A program made the translations under genes and the position numbers. A DNA stretch of 64,000 nucleotides from Siderastrea siderea. Taxonomy: Eukaryota > Cnidaria > Anthozoa > Scleractinia > Rhizangiidae. The notes under the pieces are model-generated. The model saw only the letters and a program-made list of their open reading frames with translations, was not told where the DNA came from and did no database searches. The stretch is taken from the NCBI GenBank assembly GCA_964030785.1, contig OZ034968.1:25981686-26045685 (forward strand), read 5' to 3'. Shown here piece after piece: positions 36,177 to 48,792 of the stretch (the first letter of the stretch is position 1; each line of letters begins with the position of its first letter).

Positions 36177-37655
36177 GAACGGATGAGTCGTATGAGCCGG
36201 TACAGGGGTGTGTCTGTCACGCAATCAGTTAATCTGTAATCAGCATCCGGGTATGCTGCCATCCGGGGGCATTACAGTGCGGAAAAGCGAACTGCCTCTG
36301 ACCCCCATAGGATATCATCAAGCAACCATGCAATCAGTCATCCAGTGGCCATAAACAACCTACTACGACGAAACTTAAGACGGTGCCCTACAGGCCCTTC
36401 TCAATCATTAAAAAATCTTTTATTTATACTGGCAAATTATGCCCGACAATCATTCAACACTGAATGTATCAATTATTAGTATCGAAGCGTAGACACCCAT
36501 TACCCACATTCGCATCTTGCACACGAAGTACAACGAACATTATCAAACACATCTCTTATTCTCTGTCCCGGGGAGAAGGGGGGGGGGGGGTGTACTCAAC
36601 AAAGTTTTATACGGGGAGTCTCCGCCCCAAGGTGCAATCCCTTACCCTTTTATATACCATTTTTGACAGAAAAGGTGCCCCTTTCGTAGACCTTCAATTG
36701 AAAAATGGTACCCCTTTCACATACCTACTTACGAACACTGCATCCCTTTTCTTCTAAATCCTTGGAATGCAGTTAATGAACGATATTAGGGGAAAACAGT
36801 ATTACCGGAAGAGATGTTAACCAAAAAACAATATTATTAATATTTACTCGAAATATTTTAATTATATAAAGGCCCTTTTAAATACCTAAATGATAGATTT
36901 CTCTACCCTTTCATATAAATTTTTCAAGGTTTAGACCACTGCAAAACCGTGTACGATCAAAGCTTGCTCTACGTTGGATCAGTAGATCGTGACCAGTCAA
37001 AAGAAGATAAAATATGGAAATACAGTATAATAGAGTATAATAGTATTTCCGCTTTTATTTCATTATTATTATTTTTTCTGTATTTTTAACACATCACGTA
37101 GCCCTGTCCTGTTATTTCCGGTTCGTTATATAAAGACCATGTAAATTCGCGTTTCATTCAATAAACCTGAAGAAGGCTGGTGTTGGCCAGCCGAAATATT
37201 GTATTTACGCCTCGTGCACGTTGTCTGACCAGTCTTTGCATTATTTCCCTTTCATATACTTCAGCCTGTGAAATCCCTACCCTTTTATATACCTGAAGCC
37301 TGAAAAAGGTACTCCTTTCGGGCGGAGCCTCCCCGTAGAGGCCATTATAGGGAGTACCCCCCCCCCACCCCCGCCGGGGTCCTCTGTAAAGCTGAGCTGA
37401 GTTAAATAAATTATCTTGTCTTGTCTTGTCTTGTCTTGGAAATAATTATCACCTAGCGTATATCAAGCGAGGTCGTTATGCATGACTGAACATTGTTTTT
37501 CCGCAACAGACATAAGATAGTTTGGTCCCGTCACTGACTGCATTAGGGTGTTGTTCTTCCAAAGTAGTGACATGCTTCTTTGACCACTCAGAGCGAGTAG
37601 AAACGGTTTGAAACTCTCGCCTTGCGTGAAGGTTTCTCCAGTATCAAGTCTCGGA
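36177..37655. other. Divergent intergenic region between the UGT and VioB-like genes
   Basis: Only 1.48 kb separates the two start codons, which point away from each other. Most of it is a MITE (36567-37381). A TCTTG pentamer repeat lies at about 37418-37438. I saw no convincing TATA box for either gene. Confidence 0.7.
36567..37381. mobile_element. MITE with CCCCGGGG/GTACTCCC/ACGGGGAGGCTCCGCCC arms
   Basis: The left arm (cccgggg, poly-G, GTACTC, then ACGGGGAGTCTCCGCCC) is mirrored by the right arm, which has GGGCGGAGCCTCCCCGT, GGGAGTA, poly-C and CCGGGG. CTCTGT occurs next to both ends and may be the target duplication. A related element lies at 58482-58903. Confidence 0.7.
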
Positions 37656-40600
37656 ATGTTCAAAATGAATGTGTGTACTTCATTCGTGCTATTCTTCTTC
37701 ATAACATTAATGACAATGCTGCTGAGTGAGGCCTTGTCTGAAACCCAATATCCAGATCCAAAAGCTCGCATAGCAGCGGAAAGAGAAGACAACGCAGATT
37801 TGCTGGCGTTTAGAGAAACGTTTGCTCCAGAACAAGGTGAGCTGAGATTTCTAACCGTAGTGGTTTGGTGTACAGTAAGGCACGAGGGGCAAGTTGCATA
37901 TAACTTAACGTCCGGCGTAACTTCTAAAACGTTAGACGTTCGCTCCAGTCAAAGTCACTATTGTCGTTAGCAGTTACGTCTGGCGTTAGGTTTTATGCCA
38001 CTCACCCTAGGTTCTTTCGTTTGTAAACAAGTGGACGCCTTTGCTTCGAAATGGATGAATATGCAATAGGTATTTAATTGTTTACGCAAATCTAAAGTAT
38101 TCACACGTTAGTACAATGGAGTATGAATGCTCAATATCAGTTCTTTGTAACCGAGCGAGCGTGACTGATAATGGTGTTTAAATGATAAAACTGCTACTGT
38201 CATGCTTGCATTCTCAACTGCAATATATGAGATGTACACGAAATTAGGGAATGACATTAACCCTTTAAACACTAACACCGACGAAAATGAAAATTCTCTT
38301 TACAATTTACCACTACTTGTTCAATAATTCAAGTGACGAGAATAAAGGAAATGATCACCAGGGATAAGATGTCTTGCTTTTTAGACAAATTCTCCTATGA
38401 AAATAGAAAACAAATTTTGATCACCGGGAATTAAATAATGATTTTCTTCCCTATTTTCAGACAGAAATGATACCAAACATGTAAAAATTATCCATTAAAC
38501 CTTTGTATGTTTCATTGCTCTTTCGTGCCAGATGCCGATCTTCCAAATGATCCCTACATGAACTACCTTCTGTGGCCGCACTTTCACTTCAGTGGCACTT
38601 TTCGTTCCGATGTGTCAACTGTAAATAATATTCCTTCCAACTACGACACGGAGAACTTTGTGGCTGCCGATATGTTGCCGGGCCCGCATAACTGGAACCC
38701 AAAAGGAAGTGGCGAGTGGAGCGTGACGGGTTGTGTCACTCACGTGTGCTATGCTAATGGCCACTGTGTAGGAGAAGATGAGGGAGATAAGGACGTTGAA
38801 CCCCTCATGGGGGCGCATGTAAAAGGTACGGGCATAATTTATTTACACATTTTATACCGTTATGATTCCGATGATAATTAATCAATCAATCAATGTATCA
38901 ATCAATCAATCAATCGATCGATCGATCAAGAATTTGTTTATCGAAGAACACAATCAGTAACAATTGTTCTCCCAATTGGCGCTGATACAAATAAAATACA
39001 TATTAACAACAATTTAAACTTTCAATTGGAATGATAAAAAAGGTGGGAGAAAATTTAAAAAAAATTAAGATTACAACAGGCAACGGAATAATGAATATCA
39101 TAAAAAGCCAGTTAATGAGTAAATTAATTAAACATAAATTTTAAACAAAAATAATTAATTATAAAGTATTAAAAAACCTTTAACTGTGGCTTTGAATAAA
39201 GAATCCAGACCTAAGGAATTCACTGCTTTCCACCAAAATAGGATTACACACGAAAATGGTGGACAGCTATTTTTGTAGAATTGATGTAAGATTTTGAAAG
39301 GCACTCCTGTAAAGAAGGAGAAATAGGGCTGTGTTATTTTACGTACCCTGGCCACTAGGGCTATCATGAAATCACCAGTGGTCTGAAAGTATTCTTGCCT
39401 AGTTGACAGCGGTTAATTCGCTGCCCAGTCAACGATTTTAACGTCCACAACATCTAACAACGTATTTTGAAAACACAACAAAGATGATCTGGATTTGGGG
39501 ACGGTAGTAGAACAAGTGTAAGACCACTTGTGGCAATTACATGCTGTGCCGTTTTGAATAACAGTTTACTGGGGATAACCTTTTGCAATGTATATGTCCC
39601 TTTTGTTCACTGTTTTATCATTATTGTGCAATAGTCTATTTCACCCTTTTATAATAATTTATTAGGTAAGTGTCCCATTGGTTCACTCCATGTTTCGGCT
39701 TTTTCGCTCCGTCACATCCAACCTGACCTACTCTGGAAACAAAGTCGCGGGAGGGGAATGAAAAACATAACCGGTTACATTTAATAACTTTCTCATCGTT
39801 TTGGACTTTCCAGATGGTGGTAACGAGACGTCGGGAAAAATGGTTGACTTGGACACTGAAGCACAAGTGTTTTCGGAGGTTTGGGGTTGGAGAATTCGAA
39901 TTGGAGACTTTTTCTCTGCAGATTATACTCCAGTTCCCTTTCAGTACATGTGGAGAAAAATGATCACCAAACGAGGGGGAGATTCAACTCTCGGGGGAGC
40001 TTACCAATCAGTGTTGTCGAATATTCGGTGGATAGACAGTGGAAATAATTCACCTTTCATCAGACAGCTTCAAAGGTCAATGAATAATGACAACATTGAC
40101 AGCAACAGATTATCAATACGCCTCAACATGGATATGTACCAGAATGACATGGAGAAGGACAACTTCACCATGGGACGCATTACAGGTAAAACATTAAACG
40201 CGAAATGAATTGTTGTCTAGCTTGTTCATTTTTCAGAGTTTTGTTTCGAAGAATAAACCTATTGTATCAGTGTCTTTAATGGTGTTTCTATATACATTGA
40301 TTTATTTGCCTAAACAAATTGAAAAAGTTTTTTTTTCAAAATTTAAAAAGCATGTCCCTATCCTTGCAATTTTAGTCAGGAAAGAAGTAACCGTATTGCT
40401 GGTAAAACAACACTCCACACATAGTGTTCCTCTCTTAATCTTGGCAAAAGATTAATGCTCTTGGTCGCTAGAGGGTGTCGTAACCTACCCTCGATATTTC
40501 TACTATCGCAACAGGCAGATGGGGGAATTATAAAATAGTAAAATACAGTTTGGTTTTTTTACCTTGATCCATCTAATATTGGAACTTACAGGTTTTCAAC

Positions 40601-43600
40601 TATTTCTTTGCCTTCCATATCCAGGTACTATTGGTTTGCTAGGCAGCAAATCTCCTCCGTTTTTCACTCACGGTCGCATGATGAAATCTTTGGTGAATCA
40701 TCTTCAGGATACACCTTTTTATGTCGACCAACGCCACAGAAAAGTTTTTATTGACTTTGGCAACAGTTTACCAATAAATGAAAATGGAACTATGGATACC
40801 GGTCTTTATGACGGTCTCCTAGTTGCTTTGCCTCTGAACAAAAATCCCTCGCTGACATGTTCCGATAATTTACTCTGGCTTGGAATGGTTTACAGCAAGT
40901 ATCCCAACTGGTATCAGAACTCTGCTGGGGTCCAGATCTTCCCGGCCCTTGGATCACTGTCGGATGACGAGATGGGAAAACTTAGTAGCCACCCGCTTGT
41001 CGTTGTTGAGGTATATGCATGATCAGCGATATGATGATCATGATATTCACGTTATGTATCATCGTTCACAAAATTGGCATGAGTAACAAATATGAACTTT
41101 TCAGCAACAATTTCACAGATAAATTTCCAAGAAAAATATTTTCGAGCGAAATGTTCGGCCATGTTATCTGAAACCAGTTCCAGCAAAATCATTGATAAGG
41201 CTTAGAAATAAAACCTCGGAATTAGCACTGCCATTTGGAAAACATTTTGCGAACTAAAAAATTAGAAACAGTCTCTATTAGTGAAAATACATCTACATTT
41301 TGCTTGTATTTGTTAGGGTGATTAATAGTCAATATGCGACACAATGACCTCTTTAACACCCCTGTAGGAAAACATGGTAGTTGTATGCAACAAAACAAGT
41401 CCAAAGTGAGTTTACGCGTCAGTCAGAGTGTTGTTTTACAGACAAAAATAGTTCCATTTTTTCTTGCTCTGGCCGCCTGAAATACTTTATTTGATTCATT
41501 TCAAGAACAGAAAATAGCCTGACGCATATCACTTTGCATACAACTCCCATGATTCTCAGCAGACGCGTTACATAGAGGTAACGGGGCATTATCAAACTAA
41601 TTACCATAATTTCAGTTGTTTTCTTTTCCTTACTTCATTGCGTCGTAGCAGCTTAGTGATCGAGAGACTCAGAAGCAAATTAAGTTGAAAAACCCACAAA
41701 ACGGCGAATTGCACCTGGTAAACAAAACAATTCAACCCGAAGGTTTTTACGAGGTTTTTTTTTTTGTTTATTTGGCTAGGAAAGAGGATTGGGAAGGATC
41801 AATTTTTTTATTACATTTTTAACAAAATGGGAAATTTTCAGTTATAAATCAGTTTTTAGCCCACTTTGCTTCTGGGTCGGTCTACTTTATAACATAATTT
41901 TTACGTTCCTATTTTTTAGGCGAGTGGCGTTTTGCCAGTTCTTAATTGTAAGAGAATTCTGCTGGCTGAAGCTCGGGATGGCATTGATATTCATCCATAC
42001 AGCAAATGGACATATCGGAAGAATCCAGGAGAACTAGCAAACGTTCAGCTACTTGCCACAAAGTTTGGAAAGCCTCTTCCTGGCGCCCATGTCAATATCG
42101 GCCCTTGTAATTGTGACAACGTTTTCTCAGATGGACCAAACGTTGGCCAGCCTGCTTTGACTGTACCATCCCATTTGATCACCGATGAAAAGGGAATCGC
42201 AACTCTTGATATCGAAGCAAAAGATCCCAAAAATAACAGAAGCTTTATCGATGGACAGCTTTATCCATTTATGTACTCGGTCGAGGGTCAAAACAAAAGT
42301 TGTCCTGACCTGTGTAAGACCAACCCTTTGATGCTACTTAACTCGCTTTTTGTTATTCTTGTGTGGGACTCATATTTACCCAAGGGTGCAGAGCCAACTT
42401 GGTTGGATGATGTCTACCCTATCTTCAAGCAATATGCCAATTTGTATCCAGTAATGACTGAGAATTTCGTTGATTTGGGAAATTATTACGATGTCGTTAA
42501 CCACAGGAAGGCAATCAAAATGAGTCTGGAGTTGCCCATGTCACATCCAAATCACATGCCAGTGACACGCGACCTCTCAAAGTCCAAACGACAAGTAATT
42601 GTGGAATGGCTCTCCAAAAAGAAGCCACTTATTGGCGAGCCAAAGAAATTTTACTCTGTCGAAAACCTCCGAAAGGACTTACAGACTGCTCTGGAATTAG
42701 AGCATTCTACTATCCCTACATATCTGTCTGCTTTGGCCTCTATCAAGTATAGCTATAACCTCGAAATTCAAAAAGTCATGAAGACTATAATAATTCAAGA
42801 GATGATGCACATGGCGCTCGTTGCCAACATCCTTAACGCCATTGGAGGAGAACCGTCGCTATATTCCAAGGACTTTATTCCTCACTACCCGTCCCGCCTT
42901 CCTGGCGGTGTACAGCCCGACTTGGTTGTCCCGATCGAAAAGCTTTCACTTGGTCTTATCAGGAACATTTTTATGAAGATCGAAGAGCCGGAGCTTGAGC
43001 AAAAACGAATTTCAAGCTTTCAACACGCATTTTCATTCATACATCATTACAAAAATATGGAAGAGAAAGGTCACTGCTCGAAGAGTGACAAAGGGGCAAC
43101 CTGCAAAATCCCAGGAACAATGCATATGGATATAATTACGGACCCACTGATTGATGATGATCGATCGTCGGCATGTTTTACTTCTTTCTCAAGGGAACAA
43201 TTTCTTACCGGTAAGTAAATTTAAATGTACAATTGTTTACGATTTTACAAATTGTTCGCGTTACCCGACCGCTGGTCTCGTTGTACGATTTGACGTCACG
43301 AACAAGCGGCCAGACTGCTAAGTGCGATTCAAAATGGCGGCGCACAGTGTTGAATTTTGGCCCTCTTTGGAGGAATTTCAGTGGGATGGGATGCACTTTA
43401 GCACGGTCAGTAACTCAACTTAGTGTTATCTTTTTATTGGCGATTTCAAACAATACACCGTTTCTGGAGTGACCTTCTCCTTTAACACTAGATGCAAAGT
43501 AACCTTAAGGAAAGGTCAAGACAAGTAATATTATAATTACTTACTCAGCCAATCAGAAACAAGCGTGCACGTGCACTTGAGTGAATGCAGCTATTCTGTG

Positions 43601-46600
43601 GGAAGTTTCTTGCTGCATACAATGGTGAAAGGGTCATGTCTGAAGCCTTCGCTTTTCGTGAGTGCAATGCTGGTTGAAGGCGTTTGGACCGTGTATCACG
43701 TTTAGACTATTTAGGTCAGTTGATACATATTTTGTTTTTCAGATTTTAAGTTAAGTCAGCTCGAAAAAATTCGTCAAACAATGGACCCGATCAGTGACCT
43801 GCCCCAAGAGTACATCCAGGAAAGAGAACTCAACTGGGAAAAAAAGAAAAAGGTAACGATCAGAATTACATCACCATGAGACACAAGTCATGTAATTTAA
43901 TTGCGCAATTTTCCCTTGCAAAAGAGTAGTTTTTACTCCAGGTTTCAACAAAATTGTTAGGGTATTCGATGTTTCAGGGTGTTTATCTAGAAATCAGTGG
44001 CAAAAAATTCGATTCTGTATTTGACCCAGCCAATTACACTCATGTGATGTTCGGCGTTTGACCCAGTGAAGTTCTACTGATTGTATTTCGATCACGGCTA
44101 GTGCACGACTGAAGACCGACTTTGTGATTGGCTTAAGGTCATTGCCCTGTACTGTATTGCGCATCCTTACTGCGCACGATTTGTTGCGTCATTAGCGCGC
44201 TCTCAGAGCGCGAGCACGTCCAGGAAGTAGTAGGTTTCCTATGAGGCTCAGCTCACCAGAGAAAAGAACAGCTATTTACTCTTAAACAAGCACGGTGACC
44301 TATCTTTTTTCCCACAGATTTTTGACCTACCAATCATCCTCTTTTTTGTTCAAAGAGTGAGACAAAAAACACATGTTCGAAAAAAAATTATTACTAGAAA
44401 CGCGTTACTCACGAAGATGAAATCACGACCTCGAGAACACGCACATGAGGAAGGTTTTAAGTCAATTTCGTCCGATGCTTCGAGCATCTGCCATAAAACA
44501 TCTAGTTAATTGTTCCTTGTTATCGATATTTTACATCTAGTACATGTTCGAAAAAAAATTATTACTAGAAACGCGTTACTCACGAAGATGAAATCACGAC
44601 CTCGAGAACACGCACATGAGGAAGGTTTTAAGTCAATTTCGTCCGATGCTTCGAGCATCTGCCATAAAACATCTAGTTAATTGTTCCTTGTTATCGATAT
44701 TTTACATCTAGTACATTGTTTCAAGATTTGCTTTAATTATGTGCTTCCTGTTCCTACGGAAAGTAGCGTAAACTGATCAAATAAACGTGTTTGTTAGGCG
44801 AAATTGCACGGAATTATGGGGTAACTTGAGACGATGATATCTCGTAAACGGACATGGGGACCTATTCTTTTTATTTTGTATTTCAAAACATTGCACGATA
44901 GATAACAACTTGTGAAAGTTTGACAAAAATCGTATGTTAAAAGGCGTTAACGTGCCAGGCATGCATAAACAAAAACATGGCGTGCACTTCTCGAAAGCCC
45001 CGTGACTTTTCGGACCGATTTCGGCCACGATAATTCACACTGCATCTTGCATGAAAACAAAGAAGTTTCAAAGCATGACACTTTGCTATAAGTTGAACAT
45101 TTCTTGTATTAAAGTCCTGTTAAAATAACAGCTATGTAGAATAAGTGGTTCGTGTTTTTACAAATTGCTCATGCGAACCAAACCTTTGTTGGGGCTTTCG
45201 GGAAAAGCGCACTTGGACCGCAACAATCAGAGAGAAACTGAGAAAAATGCTACCTTCCTTGCATTGAGATAAATTTCACTCCATTTTTAAGGTATCTTCG
45301 CGAACCAGCTGTCGGAACGAACTGCTTTGTTTCAGATTAATTGTTTTATTTAATTTGGATCGGATGAATACAGTAAAGTTCGACGTTTCACTCAACGAAC
45401 GAACTTTATAGGGATTATGTCATGGGCATTCTGATGCCTTGGGGAGCAACTTCTGGTTAAATCAAATGCAAGAACATTTTTCTTGTACAAAAAATGCTCT
45501 TAGAACTCCAAGAAGAAGCAATCTAGCGAAGTATTTACTGAAAGAAGAACAAAACATAAACAGTTGACAGTGATTTCTGATAGACAAATTAGGGAGAAAC
45601 TCTTTAAAAAACGGCCCGATTTTTTTTTAAGTTTCAGGCTACTTTGTCTACAGTTTCAGTGCACTACAGAGTAGTTTTAAACAAAACTCTTCCGTTATCG
45701 TGGTTTTCAATCATGACAAACATGTATTCGGGCTTTTACTTTGTAAAATACTAAAGATTGGCGACATAGCCCCTTTTAAAACTGTTTGGGTCGACCCAAA
45801 CTGTAATGAGATCCGGTTTAAGTGAAGTACGGCGTTTGTCCTGGACCTTAAATAAAAATGGACTTTTCTTTTTTCACAAATGGATTGCTTGTGGTTTAAC
45901 AAGTCGACCTAGTTTTATCTTTTCGGGCAAAGCCATTGAAATTACACGTGTTTTTAAATGTGTTTTTCAGCACGGACATTTTCCGGGTGACCATATGAAA
46001 ATCGTCAAGCACCACAACACCATCGGCTGTTTCTACAATCACATTTTGAACGCCCTAGGCTACCTCACTGACTGTGGAAGGAACAACAGCATGTTCACCG
46101 GTGATAAGAGCAGGCAGGTTGACTTTAGTGAATGGTCAGTGAAAGGACATACCATCAAAGTGTACGACTACGTAACAGCCGTAGAAGCCATCGAAGACAT
46201 CATTGACCAAGGTGAAGGCAGCTCTCCGTGTAACCCTGTTGCCTGGGATACCGGAAGTAAGAAGGATTTGTCCCATTACTTCCTGTTTTACTCCGTTGCC
46301 GAGAAGCATGAGATTCAAGTGGTGGAAAGTGTGACTCCTCCAGACGACAGCAATGACGACGTTATAGTGGATTACACTAAGGTATTTAGCTTGCAACATC
46401 TCCCAGCAACTTGTTCGCCAAAACGCCCAGGTCAAAGGAATGATATGGCCAATCAAGCAGCAATAGCTGCCACATTACAGGACTTGCTTTCATCAATTCG
46501 ACTCGATCATTTCAATTCTTTGGTCAATGTGTGAGATCACTGAGGAAAAGAACCCTTTTAATTTTATGGGTCATAAAATGAACCTCGGATGTAAACTTGA

Positions 46601-47150
46601 TGGCACCGATTTATGTTGATTGCCACGAGTATCAAGAAAAATAATGCAGAGTAAATTTCGATCAGAACAGTACACCCTGGTAGCAAAGGATACTGGTTGA
46701 TTGCAACGAGTTCAAAAGTTAGAATTATAGCTTTCCATTTAGTGGGTGCTTCCAAAATTTGATAGGATTGTATGAAAATGTAAAAAACTGATTCGTCTTA
46801 TGATTTTCGTTTTTCAACAGCTGTGCAATGGTACATACTACTTCAATGGTTCCAGGATTCCTTTTGACCCTGACGGTGTTTGGCCGATGATTTCCAATCC
46901 CCGAATGTCAAAGTACAAACCCGGTTCCAATGCCTACAGGCAAGCAGAAAGGTTCAACAAGGTTTATACCAAGCTGTTGAAATCTCTAGATAATGTGTTC
47001 AACGGCCACCCTGAGAAATTAAAGGATGCCCTTGGCCTCATGTACTCCGTTGACCTTCACTTGAAAAACCTAGTGCGCACGCCTATTGAAGACAATGGGG
47101 ACCCGGATGTAGGGCCTAACGCTGGTCCGACTTTTGATTTTACATTGTAA
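37656..47150 (+). CDS. Secreted VioB-like protein with ferritin-like domain
   Basis: Eight exons join without a frame clash: 37656-37836, 38532-38825, 39814-40185, 40625-41010, 41920-43210, 43743-43852, 45971-46381 and 46821-47150 (TAA), giving 1124 residues. A signal peptide (about residues 1-28, FVLFFFITLMTMLLSEALS) suggests secretion. Residues 70-280 begin NYLLWPHFHFSGTF, like the VioB start (FPRIHFRG). The middle has VYPIFKQYANLYPVM and HMPVTRDLS, as in VioB. The ferritin-like part starts near residue 656: ALELEHSTIPTYLSAL (E670, E672, H673) and QEMMHMALVANIL (E705, H708), candidate di-iron ligands, and continues into exon 7 with LSHYFLFYSVAEKHEI. In bacteria VioB is a haem-containing oxidase coupling indole-pyruvate imines in violacein synthesis; bacterial VioB is about 1000 residues. 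The animal protein's substrate is unknown. The start is at 37656, with a second ATG at 37665; seven introns show long residence in an animal genome. Confidence 0.88.
38269..38500. repeat. Partial copy of the TTAACCCTTTAA MITE family
   Basis: It starts ATTAACCCTTTAAACACTAA and then resembles about 6110-6200 (gacgagaataaag, aatgatcacca, gatgtcttg, caaattctcc). It lies in intron 1 of the VioB-like gene, just before exon 2. Confidence 0.6.
38880..38930. repeat. ATCA/ATCG tetranucleotide microsatellite
   Basis: Runs of AATC units changing to GATC units in intron 2 of the VioB-like gene; the rest of that intron is AT-rich without a recognised feature. Confidence 0.95.
44371..44712. repeat. Exact 171-bp tandem duplication
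   Basis: The block starting acatgttcgaaaaaaaatta at 44371 is repeated at once from 44542 with no difference I can see. It lies in the 2.1 kb intron 6 of the VioB-like gene, which otherwise shows no exon. Confidence 0.9.
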
Positions 47151-48792
47151 CGTGTTTTCTTTTTTAGTTGTTGATACTTTCGGGAAGTTTAGTCGAATCG
47201 CCAGTTGTTAAAGAATTTAATGTATCTTTGTTTTTTTCCTCTTTATATAACCTCAATATTGTAACTTCGTGGACAAATGCGAAACATTAAGAACAAATTT
47301 GCATATACTATGTACTTGTGTGTACGCGTTTATGCGTGTTTGATCTTGCTTACAGACACGCGATACGTAGGAACAGAAAGTGTGGATCGAGTGTGAATGC
47401 CGAAAGAGACTTCTAATGCCCTCGGGACGTCACGAGGGATATCGTGCGAGAATCCACGTTTAGAATGCTTTGCGCCTACTCAGGGGTATTCCCCCATTTC
47501 CTTAACTGGCAATAGAGAAGATATATATGGATTCACAGCGCGTGCAAAAGCGACGGCGATTACCAAAGGGGAATTTGTCGCCATGTTGGATCTGAGACAA
47601 ATTGCAATGTGTACATAACGGGTGTATTAAAGGTTTTTTTTTTTTAAAGAAGAATCATCATGTATGGGGATGTATTGGAAAGGAAATTGGGTAGAATGAA
47701 GTCCAAAAATGGAGTCGGCCGGAAGACGGACTGTGAGCTGCCGTAGATACCTGTTTCGAGTTGTGGAGAGGAGTTGAGGTTTTTTTTCGGCAATTGGACA
47801 GTTTTTTTAGGAGCGCGATCTGTATGTACTACGTGTATTTTTGGCTTAAAACTTAAAAATGTTATAACATTAGTTATAGTGATACCATTGTCTAACTGAC
47901 CCAATAGTCCTCGGTGTTAGGGCTGAATCGATACAGTTATAATTGACATCAGAAATCACAGTGGCGGAATGACGGCATATGGTGATGATTAGGTCACATC
48001 GTCAAAATATTTCGGCTGTAATTTACCTAACCTATATTGGATTGATTGCAGTAATTGTCGTTTAAGAATCTGTGATTATGAATTAAAGATTCACAACTCG
48101 TATATCGCGATTTCTGCCAAACATGACCAATATTTAAAAGTCAACGAAAGGCTTGAAAGCGACTCTAGTTCCCAGTTTTTCGGGGATGTATCAGTCGAGG
48201 ACTGACCGCGCCATACCGGCATCGATTTAAAAAGTAACTGCTTTGCAGTCTAGAATGCAAGGGGAAATGCCAGGTTGCTGCTTCACTGACAGATAGTGCT
48301 TGTTACGCCAATTTTTTTTTTCTTTTTTGATTGTCTAGAACTCTAGTCTCCTATGCAGCCATAATTAATGATCGTCAGGCCAGTGGGGGAGAAGCGTTGA
48401 TTGGCGACCACTAATAAAGACTGCGTAGGAGTCTAGCAGAGCTCATATGTGGATCAAACACGGAAATAATCATGATACAATCAAAACGACTGAAACGTCC
48501 CATGTTAAAGACGAAATAAATGAGGCATTTTATTCTAGAATGTTGAATGAAACGACACACCACAACGTTGATTCAACTGATGTTTTCATTCCTTTGTGAC
48601 TTTTACCTTACTTAAATCAGTTGATGTTGCTGGGACTGTGGATGAAATCTAAGCCATGGTTGCTGATAATTTTACAGCATAAGGCAATTATCACTCAAAA
48701 TGATATTCGAGAATTTGTTATTGACTCGAGCTCGTGGATGAGCTTGAGTGCTCGCACGTTTATGCAAATTTCGTAACTTTTAATTCAATGTC
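47151..48792. other. Intergenic region after the VioB-like gene
   Basis: I see no exon and no clear repeat here apart from short homopolymer runs. It contains the 3' UTR of the VioB-like gene; no AATAAA was noticed close to the stop. Confidence 0.5.

Noticed and set aside
37463..37792. Minus-strand 109-codon frame overlapping the VioB-like first exon
   Set aside because: It is a shadow of the signal-peptide exon on the other strand.
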